A stretch of DNA of 64,000 nt from Gammaproteobacteria bacterium (GTDB lineage: Bacteria > Pseudomonadota > Gammaproteobacteria > Arenicellales > JAJDZL01): contig JAJEHQ010000027.1 of the NCBI GenBank assembly GCA_022823625.1, positions 1-64,000 on the forward strand, written 5' to 3'. Position 1 is the stretch's first letter. Every line of letters begins with the position of its first letter. The notes under the pieces were generated by a model. The model was not told the DNA's origin, did no database searches, and saw only the letters and a list, made by a program, of their open reading frames with translations. Shown here piece after piece: positions 41,877 through 49,216 of the stretch. The position numbers and the translations under genes were made by a program.

Positions 41877-42371
41877 TCATTGTTTAATTAAAAATAACGG
41901 TTGATCAAATTCAACCAGACATCCGTCCTCAGCAAGAATTGAAACAACTTCACCAGCCGTCGTTGATTCAATGGTTGTGTATAGTTTCATCACCTCGATC
42001 AAACACACTGCGTCACCCTTCGATACGGTGGAACCGACCTCCACAAAGGGGAGTTCGTCGGGACTGGGTTTGCGATAAAAAGTCCCTACCATTGGTGCGC
42101 GCACAATTTCGTGTCCGGAAGGAGCCAGGGGTTCGGTCGGAGGTAGGTTGCTAGTTTCAGTCGGAGCAGATTGGGTATCGGATTGTGTCGTTTTCGGGAG
42201 TTCAGAAACTGATGCAACCTCTGAAATGGGTTGAGCGTGAGGTGTAGGGGCACCCCGCTTGCTTACCGATAGGCGCAAACCTTCCACTTCAATATTTATT
42301 TCATCAGCGCTTGAATCATCAATCGCCTTGAGAATTTCTGCAATATCACGAAAACTGAGAGTCAAAGTCAT
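41877..42371 (-). CDS. biotin carboxyl carrier protein
   Basis: A 164-residue AccB-type biotin carrier. The biotinylated lysine is in EVMKLYTTIES near residue 132. The N-terminal helix pair (FRDIAEILKAIDDSSADEINIEVEG) and a Pro/Thr/Ser-rich linker (about 40-85) precede the C-terminal biotinyl domain (VRAPMVGTFYRKPSPDELPFVEVG). The gene is divergent from the biotin carboxylase gene and cotranscribed with the TAXI receptor, an unusual split for one enzyme. It may serve the carboxylase/carboxyltransferase pair next door, or be a second accB; the first is favoured by position. Confidence 0.87.
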   Translation of the reverse strand: MTLTLSFRDIAEILKAIDDSSADEINIEVEGLRLSVSKRGAPTPHAQPISEVASVSELPKTTQSDTQSAPTETSNLPPTEPLAPSGHEIVRAPMVGTFYRKPSPDELPFVEVGSTVSKGDAVCLIEVMKLYTTIESTTAGEVVSILAEDGCLVEFDQPLFLIKQ

Positions 42372-42394
42372 ACTCCGAACTTAGTTAGAGATTC

Positions 42395-42506
42395 CTAACA
42401 ATTATCTGTTAGATAATACTCCGAATTATCCACTGCATCAAAGAATATATATTGTGAGTATATTGTCTGCCATAGAGTTGTTGAACAAACTGTGCTGTTG
42501 TTCAAC
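42395..42506. promoter_or_regulatory. two inverted repeats in the BCCP/biotin carboxylase divergent promoter region
   Basis: CTAACA (42395-42400) and TGTTAG (42407-42412) form one inverted repeat close to the BCCP start. GTTGAACA (42480-42487) and TGTTCAAC (42499-42506) form a second, closer to the biotin carboxylase start. Each could be an operator of the divergent promoters. No regulator gene is next to them. Confidence 0.35.
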
Positions 42507-42554
42507 TAACTGCCGGTGGGTAAGTTCTTCAAATTAACGAAGGGACAGCTTGCA

Positions 42555-43910
42555 TTGAAACGGGTGTTGATTGCCAATCGTGGAGAGATTGCGCTACGCG
42601 TTGTACAGGCTGCGCGTAAGTTGGGTATTGAAAGTTTAGCGGTCTATACCGATGCAGATGCTAGGTCTTTGCATGTGTTGCAAGCAGACCGCACAGTGCG
42701 TATTGGTCCCAATGCTCCTTCACACAGCTACCTAAATCAGACCGCAATCGTGCATGTCGCTCAGGCAGAGGACTGTGATGCCATTCATCCCGGGTATGGG
42801 TTTCTTTCCGAAAACCCAGAATTTGCCGCTTTGTGTGAGACGGAGGGCATTCAATTTATCGGACCGTCTTCAGACACGATTCAGCGAATGGGCAACAAAG
42901 TTCAAGCTCGTACTGAAGCGATGCAAGCGGGAGTCGATGTTGTACCCGGTTCTTCTCAATCCTGTAGTGATATTCAGGAAGCGAAGTTGGAAGCGGCACG
43001 CATCGGCTATCCGGTTCTCGTCAAAGCACGAGGTGGAGGTGGTGGCCGAGGCATGCGAGTGGTCAATGATGAGTCCGTATTCACAGCTGAATTCAAACAG
43101 GCGAGTGCTGAAGCTGAATCAGCATTCGGTGACCCCACAATTTACCTAGAAAGGTATCTAGATAAAATCAGGCATATTGAAGTTCAGATACTAGGGGATG
43201 CAGACGGTAAAGTTGTCGTACTTGGAGAGCGGGACTGTACGATCCAGCGTCGCCATCAGAAACTTGTTGAAGAAGCACCGTGCCCCGTCATCGATAATGA
43301 TGTACGCAGCCGACTTCACGATTGTGCCGTCCAATTAGGCGAGTCCATTGGCTATCGGGGAGCCGGCACGGTCGAATTTGTGCTGACCCAGGACCGACAA
43401 CAGTTTTATTTCATTGAAATGAATACCCGAATTCAGGTTGAACACCCGGTAACTGAACAATTGTTCGGTATTGATCTGATTGAAGCTCAACTAAGAATTG
43501 CTTGTGATGAAAGTGTGGATGAGGTTGTGAAGTCTCCATCGAGTAACGGGCATGCCATAGAATTTCGAATCAATGCAGAACACTGGCAGAATAGGTTTAT
43601 GCCGTCTCCTGGAAAAATTCAAGGTTGGAAGTTGCCGGCTGGCTCGGGTGTCAGGGTAGACACACACTGCTACGAAACATTTTCCATTAGTCCATATTAT
43701 GATTCTATGATTGCAAAGCTTATTGTTCATGGGCATGATCGAAACCATGCACTTAAACGTGCAGGTTCTGCGATTAAGGAATTTGAAATAGAAGGAATTA
43801 AAACAACACTTGGGTTTCACCAGCATCTGCTGCAGAATGATTCATTCAGGACAGGAAACATCTATACGACCTGGGTTGAACGAGAATTTCTGAAAGGAGA
43901 GATGACATGA
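42555..43910 (+). CDS. biotin carboxylase
   Basis: A 451-residue biotin carboxylase that charges the carrier with CO2 using ATP and bicarbonate. I start at TTG 42555 (MKRVLIANRGEIALRV), which has GAAGGGA about ten bases upstream, not at the GTG at 42516. The ATP-grasp motifs are KARGGGGGRGMRVV, GERDCTIQRRHQKLVEEAP and EMNTRIQVEHPVTEQ, all intact. The protein ends after the carboxylase C-domain with no carrier or transferase fused. The next gene starts in the overlapping ATGA, so carboxylase and transferase are coupled. The AccC-like set here is dedicated to an HMGL-type transferase rather than AccAD. Confidence 0.9.
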   Translation: MKRVLIANRGEIALRVVQAARKLGIESLAVYTDADARSLHVLQADRTVRIGPNAPSHSYLNQTAIVHVAQAEDCDAIHPGYGFLSENPEFAALCETEGIQFIGPSSDTIQRMGNKVQARTEAMQAGVDVVPGSSQSCSDIQEAKLEAARIGYPVLVKARGGGGGRGMRVVNDESVFTAEFKQASAEAESAFGDPTIYLERYLDKIRHIEVQILGDADGKVVVLGERDCTIQRRHQKLVEEAPCPVIDNDVRSRLHDCAVQLGESIGYRGAGTVEFVLTQDRQQFYFIEMNTRIQVEHPVTEQLFGIDLIEAQLRIACDESVDEVVKSPSSNGHAIEFRINAEHWQNRFMPSPGKIQGWKLPAGSGVRVDTHCYETFSISPYYDSMIAKLIVHGHDRNHALKRAGSAIKEFEIEGIKTTLGFHQHLLQNDSFRTGNIYTTWVEREFLKGEMT

Positions 43911-45361
43911 GCCGTTCTGTACGAATTATTGATGTAACGCTTCGAGATGCCCATCAGTGTCTTTGGGCGACACGAATGACAACTGCGATGATGAAAGACA
44001 TTGCACCGTTGTTGGATCGGGCTGGATTTGAAGCAATCGATCTCGTCGGTGGGGCAGTGTTTGATGTTTGTGTCCGATACCTGCGAGAAGACCCGTGGGA
44101 GAGAATGCGAATTCTATCAAGTTGGGTTAAGGAAACACCTCTCATTATTCACACACGTGGTCAAAGTTTATTTACCTTTGAATTTTTTGCAGATGATGTA
44201 GTAGCACTGTCAGCGGAGCGGTTTGCAGCTAACGGTATGCGCTACCATACACCCTACGATGCAGTTAACGATATTCGCAATCTAGAGGTGGCGATCCGGT
44301 CTGCGAAGCAGGTCGGTCTGCATACGATTGGCGGGCTCGTATTCACTCACAGCCCGGTCCATACAGATGAATTTTACGCGCGCAAGGCGAAAGAGTTGAT
44401 CAGACTCGGTGTCGATGGAGTTTATATCAAGGATGCCAGCGGATTGCTTCGCCCTGACCGGGCACTGACTTTGGTTCCTACCATCAAACAGGCCATTGGT
44501 GATCTACCGCTGCAACTTCATTCACACTGTCTTTCTGGACTTGCTCCTTACACAGCATTGCTTGCAGTTGATGTTGGGGTTGAAGTGGTGCACACAGCAA
44601 CATCAACGATGGCGAATGGTGCATCGCATTCGCCAACGGAACTTTTTGTGAGAAATTGCAGGCGTCGCGGCTATCAGATTGATCTCGACCTGAAGCCTAT
44701 TGAAGACGCAGCGGACCGACTGGCTTATCTGGCCAAGATAGCAGATAAACCTTTGGCAGAAATTGCACAATACGATGAGTTTCATTTTCATCACCAGATG
44801 CCTGGTGGTATGATTTCTAATCTCAAGTATCAGTTGAGCACAGTTGGGCTGGAAGATCGTCTTGAGGACATATTGGAGGAAGCCGGACATGTCCGAGCAG
44901 ATTTGGGGTATCCGATTGTTGTTAGTCCATTTGCGCAGTACATCATCACGCAAGCGGTGTTGAATGTAATGGGGCACAACCAGGGTAAGCCGCGTTATGA
45001 AACTGTACCTGACGAGGTGCGCCTTTATGTTCGTGGTGGATATGGAGAAGTCGTAGGTGATATCGACCCGAATCTTTATGACAAAATTGTACGGGGAGCC
45101 GAACCTATCACGGAGCGACCTGGTGCACACGTACCGATGGCATTGGACAAACTGCGAAGAACGCGAGGACCATTTGCAACTGACGACGATTTGTTGCTTG
45201 CGGCCTATTACGCCGATAGGGAATATTCCGAATTGAAGAGAGCTGGTCCGATACGTCTTGACACCGATTCAATTGGTGCCACGCCACTGACAACTTTGAT
45301 TAAACAACTCGCATCACGTCCATCAATTCGAGCATTCAGCTTGTCGAGCAACTCGGCTTGA
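43907..45361 (+). CDS. HMGL-like biotin-dependent carboxyltransferase, divergent from OadA/PycB
   Basis: A 484-residue TIM-barrel carboxyltransferase related to the alpha chain of oxaloacetate decarboxylase and subunit B of pyruvate carboxylase. The metal-site motifs remain: TLRDAHQCLWATR at the N-terminus, the lysine of VYIKDASGLL and LHSHCLSG. The substrate region departs from the family: SLExWGGATFD reads AIDLVGGAVFD, and the stretch around the conserved threonine (MTYGHS or MTSQP in relatives) reads MANGASHSPTE. The C-terminus covers the PYC_OADA domain (GMISNLKYQL, PRYETVPDEV) but has no biotinyl domain; the carrier is a separate gene. It is coupled to biotin carboxylase and followed by BKACE. 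The accepted substrate is unknown, possibly a 2-oxo acid. Confidence 0.85.
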   Translation: MSRSVRIIDVTLRDAHQCLWATRMTTAMMKDIAPLLDRAGFEAIDLVGGAVFDVCVRYLREDPWERMRILSSWVKETPLIIHTRGQSLFTFEFFADDVVALSAERFAANGMRYHTPYDAVNDIRNLEVAIRSAKQVGLHTIGGLVFTHSPVHTDEFYARKAKELIRLGVDGVYIKDASGLLRPDRALTLVPTIKQAIGDLPLQLHSHCLSGLAPYTALLAVDVGVEVVHTATSTMANGASHSPTELFVRNCRRRGYQIDLDLKPIEDAADRLAYLAKIADKPLAEIAQYDEFHFHHQMPGGMISNLKYQLSTVGLEDRLEDILEEAGHVRADLGYPIVVSPFAQYIITQAVLNVMGHNQGKPRYETVPDEVRLYVRGGYGEVVGDIDPNLYDKIVRGAEPITERPGAHVPMALDKLRRTRGPFATDDDLLLAAYYADREYSELKRAGPIRLDTDSIGATPLTTLIKQLASRPSIRAFSLSSNSA

Positions 45362-45384
45362 ACGAATTTAGGAGGAATTCCGCT

Positions 45385-46212
45385 ATGAGTGAACCTTGTA
45401 TCATCACCGTCGCCATTACCGGCGCCGTCCCTCGAAAAGAAGACAACCCTGCAGTTCCTGTTGTTCCCTCGGAACAAATTGAATCAACGCACGAAGCGTA
45501 TGAAGCGGGAGCATCGCTGGTGCATATACACGTTCGAAACGATGACCAGAGTCCGGGATCGGATCCAGAAAAATTTCGGCAGATTCAAGAAGGTGTCAAG
45601 AAACACTGCCCCGAGATGATCATTCAGTTTTCAACTGGCGGGCGCGGAAGAGAACTTGCAAAGCGTGGTGCCATGTTAGACCTCAGACCCGACATGGCCT
45701 CCCTTGCGACTGGATCGGTAAATTTTCCGACTTCAATCTATGAAAATCCCCCCGGGTTTGTCGAGGAGCTTGCATCAACCATGCTTGAATTTGACATCAA
45801 GCCGGAGATTGAAATTTTTGATGTTGCGATGTTGTACAACGCGGCGAACCTAGTCAAGAAAGGGTTGCTCAAAACTCCAGTTCATGTGCAATTTGTACTG
45901 GGCATTCCTAATGCACTACCAGCCAGACGAAAATTGCTTGATTTTTTGATTTCGGAATCACAAGAGGTGCTTCCTGACTCAACTTGGACAGCGGCAGGAA
46001 TTGGACGACATCAGTTTACGGTCAATCAGTGGTGTCTGGAACTTGGTGGGCACTGTAGAACGGGTCTGGAAGACAATATCAAGTATGACCGCGACAGGTT
46101 GGCTAAGAACAATGCTGAGTTGGTTACAAAAATCGTTGATGTTGTTGATCAGTATGATCGATATCCGGCATCCCCGGAAGAAGCCAGACAGCTACTGAAT
46201 CTGGCGGCTTAG
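45385..46212 (+). CDS. BKACE family beta-keto acid cleavage enzyme, probably 3-dehydrocarnitine
   Basis: A 275-residue BKACE (formerly DUF849) enzyme. Members combine a beta-keto acid with acetyl-CoA to give acetoacetate and a new acyl-CoA. I start at ATG 45385, which has AGGAGGAA upstream. The zinc ligands are H47 and H49 in LVHIHVRNDD and the glutamate of GLEDNIKYDRD near residue 232; TVAITGAVPRKEDNPAVP is the family N-terminus and FSTGGRG the CoA loop. The adjacent L-carnitine dehydrogenase makes 3-dehydrocarnitine, a known BKACE substrate, so this enzyme probably yields betainyl-CoA. Substrate specificity is inferred from context, not from pocket residues. Confidence 0.88.
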   Translation: MSEPCIITVAITGAVPRKEDNPAVPVVPSEQIESTHEAYEAGASLVHIHVRNDDQSPGSDPEKFRQIQEGVKKHCPEMIIQFSTGGRGRELAKRGAMLDLRPDMASLATGSVNFPTSIYENPPGFVEELASTMLEFDIKPEIEIFDVAMLYNAANLVKKGLLKTPVHVQFVLGIPNALPARRKLLDFLISESQEVLPDSTWTAAGIGRHQFTVNQWCLELGGHCRTGLEDNIKYDRDRLAKNNAELVTKIVDVVDQYDRYPASPEEARQLLNLAA

Positions 46213-46318
46213 CAAGCAAATCTAGTAGACACTGAACAGTTACTGAACAGTTAGGGCAGTGGTTTAGGATTGGTAGACAGTTTGCTGACCACTGAACGAT
46301 TTTCATAGGGATTGAAAT

Positions 46319-47035
46319 ATGTACGAATTATTCTATTGGACAACGCCGAATGGTCACAAGATTACGATGCTTCTTGAAGAACTTGATCTGGAATACAAAG
46401 TAGTTCCAGTCAACATCGGGAAAGGTGATCAATTTGAGGCTGATTTTCTGAAAATTTCACCTAATAATCGGATCCCAGCGATGATTGACCACGAACCTTA
46501 TGAAGCGGAAGGCGACGTGGCAATATTTGAATCGGGTGCGATTTTGCTGTATCTGGCAGATAAACATAATCAGTTCATTCCAAAGGACACAGCCGGCCGG
46601 GCGAATGTTTTACAGTGGCTGTTTTGGCAAATGGCAAACCTGGGACCAATGGGTGGGCAAAACCACCATTTCGTCACTTATCTCGATGAGCCAATTGAGT
46701 ATGCGGTCAATCGCTATGTCAACGAAGTCTCGAGGCTTTATGCGGTGTTGGATCACCAGTTGAAAGATAACGAGTATATATGTGGTGAGTATACGATTGC
46801 AGACATGGCGAGCTACCCCTGGGTGGTTCCACACAAGCGTCAATTGCAGAAGATTGAAAATTTTCCCAACCTTTATCGCTGGTTCGAGACCGTGCGTAGC
46901 CGTCCCGCCACGGAGCGCGCTTATGAGGTTGCCAAGAGAATCAACCCCAATCCTACCCAAATGTCTGAAGAAGAGAAAAAGATTCTGTTTGGACAGGATG
47001 CGAGCACGCTTCAGAGACTTCGAAAAGATAACTAA
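46319..47035 (+). CDS. glutathione S-transferase, YfcG/YghU-like
   Basis: A 238-residue glutathione transferase. The N-terminal thioredoxin-like domain opens with YELFYWTTPNGHKITMLLEE, where TTPNGHK is the signature of the Nu class that includes YfcG and YghU, enzymes with disulfide-bond reductase activity. NNRIPAMIDHE contains the cis-proline and FESGAILLYLADK the glutathione gamma-glutamyl site. The helical C-terminal domain (about 95-205) has ANLGPMGGQNHHF, also typical. It lies in the carnitine cluster between BKACE and the family III CoA enzyme; why is unclear, possibly handling of reactive intermediates. Confidence 0.88.
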   Translation: MYELFYWTTPNGHKITMLLEELDLEYKVVPVNIGKGDQFEADFLKISPNNRIPAMIDHEPYEAEGDVAIFESGAILLYLADKHNQFIPKDTAGRANVLQWLFWQMANLGPMGGQNHHFVTYLDEPIEYAVNRYVNEVSRLYAVLDHQLKDNEYICGEYTIADMASYPWVVPHKRQLQKIENFPNLYRWFETVRSRPATERAYEVAKRINPNPTQMSEEEKKILFGQDASTLQRLRKDN

Positions 47036-47052
47036 ATCATAGCATTAAAGCA

Positions 47053-48171
47053 ATGACTTCAGGTTTAACTGCCCCACTTGAGGGCATAACCGTAATGGAT
47101 TTTACGACACTTGCCCCAGGTCCCTTTGCGACCTTAATGCTGGCAAATGTGGGTGCGGATGTGATCAAGGTAGAGCGACCTGGGATCGGTGATGAAATGC
47201 GAATATATCGAAACGCGTTCGGTGACAACGGCGTTACTTTTTCGATACTGAATGCTGGAAAACGCAGCGTCACCGCTGATCTAAAGGTTGACGAAGATCG
47301 GGAACGTATCAAGTCAATGATTCGAGAGTGTGATGTAGTAGTTGAACAGTTTCGACCTGGTGTGATGGAACGACTAGGGCTTGGATATAAAGATCTGAGT
47401 GAAACGAATAAGGGCCTGATTTACTGTTCCATAACCGGCTTCGGACAGACAGGACCGAAAGCCATGGTGGCAGCCCACGATCTCAACTATGTAGCTGACA
47501 CAGGTATGCTGGCTCTGGGAGAATGTTCGACAGGCAAACCATCAATTCCCGAGCTACTCGCTGCTGATCTTGCCGGCGGGTCTTATCCGGCAGTGATTAA
47601 CATTTTGCTGGCGCTGCAGCGGCGAGCGCAAACGGGTGAAGGGGTCTACCTTGATATCTCTATGACGGATTGTCTATTTCCGCTAATGTTCTGGTGCCTG
47701 GGACTCGGCTGGGGCAGTGGAGATTGGCCACATTCGGGCCAACAGCTATTAACTGGTGGGTCGCCTCGTTATCAGGTGTATCGTACAGAGGATCATCGGT
47801 ATCTCGCAGTTGCCGCACTGGAAGAACGCTTTTGGCAGGTGTTTTGCGATACGATTCAGTTTGAAGCGGACGCTGAAACAGAACGCAAGGAGCCAAAGGA
47901 GATGATTGCGAAAATTGCTCAAATTATTCAATCCAAAAGCGCTGACGAGTGGACCAGACTGTTTGATGGTAAGGATACCTGTTCAATCATTGCTAATACC
48001 CTAGAGGAAGCAGTTCAGGATGCTCACTATCGGGCTCGGGGTGTATTTGAAAGGCAGATTGAAACTGAATCGGGCGAGTTGATCAGTGCACTTCCGCTGC
48101 CGATCGTTTCGGAGTTGTTAGATAAAGGCGCATCACCGAAAAAGGTACCTAAACTAGGCGAGCACAACTGA
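47053..48171 (+). CDS. AMACR-like family III CoA transferase/racemase
   Basis: A 372-residue member of the CaiB/BaiF family. Its closest resemblance is to alpha-methylacyl-CoA racemase: AAHDLNYVADTGML provides H132 and AADLAGGSYPAV provides D162, spaced 30 residues apart like the catalytic His/Asp pair of mycobacterial MCR. The CoA-binding N-terminus (LAPGPFATLMLANVGADVIKVERPG) and LEEAVQDAHYRARG are family-wide. E. coli CaiB, the carnitine CoA-transferase, lacks such a His. It may therefore epimerise a CoA ester in this pathway (for example carnitinyl-CoA) rather than transfer CoA, but CoA transfer is not excluded. LcdH follows after 73 bases. Confidence 0.83.
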   Translation: MTSGLTAPLEGITVMDFTTLAPGPFATLMLANVGADVIKVERPGIGDEMRIYRNAFGDNGVTFSILNAGKRSVTADLKVDEDRERIKSMIRECDVVVEQFRPGVMERLGLGYKDLSETNKGLIYCSITGFGQTGPKAMVAAHDLNYVADTGMLALGECSTGKPSIPELLAADLAGGSYPAVINILLALQRRAQTGEGVYLDISMTDCLFPLMFWCLGLGWGSGDWPHSGQQLLTGGSPRYQVYRTEDHRYLAVAALEERFWQVFCDTIQFEADAETERKEPKEMIAKIAQIIQSKSADEWTRLFDGKDTCSIIANTLEEAVQDAHYRARGVFERQIETESGELISALPLPIVSELLDKGASPKKVPKLGEHN

Positions 48172-48244
48172 AAAATTTGACAACAAGTCACAAGGATAAC
48201 CTAGCGACAATCCTGTAGATGGCACTTTTGGAGAATCTGATAAT

Positions 48245-49207
48245 ATGCAAACATTTGGTTCCGTTGGCATTGTTGGTGCCGGGTTGATCGGGTCAGGCTG
48301 GGCTGCCCGCTGTCTGGCACGAAAAATCGATGTTTTTGCCTATGATCCTTCGCCGAATGGGGAAACTGTAATTCGGTCGCACATTGACAATGCATGGCAT
48401 GCACTGGAAAAGCTTGGATTTAACCGGGATGAAGCTGGCAAGTTCACCTATGTCAACAATCTGGAAGAACTATGCAGAAATGTAGAGTTTATTCAGGAAA
48501 GTGCGCCTGATTCACTTGAGATCAAGACCAGGCTTCACCAGCAGATTGATCAAATTACACCACCGGATGTGATTATCGCTTCAAGTTCTTCCGGACTTTT
48601 ACCGACTGATATTCAGGCAGGGACCAACCATCCAGAGAGAATTGTGATCGGTCATCCGTTCAATCCGGTGTACATCCTACCACTGGTTGAGATTGTACGC
48701 GGTGATCACACCTCTGCGGATACAGCAAGGCTTGCAGCTGAGTTCTACGAGCATATCGGCATGTATCCTCTAATGGTTAAAAAGGAAATAGAAGGGTATA
48801 TATCCGACCGTTTACAGGAAGCGATCTGGCGAGAAGCGCTTCACATGGTCGCAGATGGCGTTGCATCAACCAAAGACATTGACGATGCGATTGTCTATGG
48901 TCCCGGACTGAGACTGGCAATTATGGGAGTGTGTCTGACATTTCATCTTGCTGGTGGTGAGCAGGGTATGAAACATATGCTTGAGCAGTTTGGGCCTGCT
49001 TTACAACTACCTTGGACTCACCTCAAAGCACCAGAATTGACTGAAAACTTGATTGACAGAATGGTCGAAGGTACCAAGTCCCAGTCTGAGGGCCACAGCA
49101 TTAAGGAACTTGAGAGACTGCGCGACAACTGTCTGATAGAAATTCTTGATGTATTGGCCAGGTATCAATACTCTGCCGGTGCGACAAATTTCAGAGCAGA
49201 CAGCTAG
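48245..49207 (+). CDS. lcdH: L-carnitine dehydrogenase
   Basis: A 320-residue 3-hydroxyacyl-CoA-dehydrogenase-fold enzyme that oxidises L-carnitine to 3-dehydrocarnitine with NAD. The Rossmann motif is GIVGAGLIGSGWA at residues 8-20, with ESAPDSLEIK, SSSSGLLPTDIQ and IGHPFNPVYILPLVEIV. Features that separate carnitine dehydrogenases from fatty acyl-CoA dehydrogenases are VYGPGLRLAIMGVCLTFHLA, GEQGMKHMLEQFGPAL and the C-terminal ELERLRDNCLIEIL. The thioesterase domain fused in some alphaproteobacterial versions is absent. Its position between CoA enzymes and close to BKACE supports carnitine catabolism. Confidence 0.87.
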   Translation: MQTFGSVGIVGAGLIGSGWAARCLARKIDVFAYDPSPNGETVIRSHIDNAWHALEKLGFNRDEAGKFTYVNNLEELCRNVEFIQESAPDSLEIKTRLHQQIDQITPPDVIIASSSSGLLPTDIQAGTNHPERIVIGHPFNPVYILPLVEIVRGDHTSADTARLAAEFYEHIGMYPLMVKKEIEGYISDRLQEAIWREALHMVADGVASTKDIDDAIVYGPGLRLAIMGVCLTFHLAGGEQGMKHMLEQFGPALQLPWTHLKAPELTENLIDRMVEGTKSQSEGHSIKELERLRDNCLIEILDVLARYQYSAGATNFRADS

Positions 49208-49216
49208 ACTGCGCCG

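Noticed and set aside
44603..45130. 175-codon ORF antisense to the carboxyltransferase
   Set aside because: Shadow of a conserved gene on the opposite strand; no ribosome-binding site and no recognisable family.
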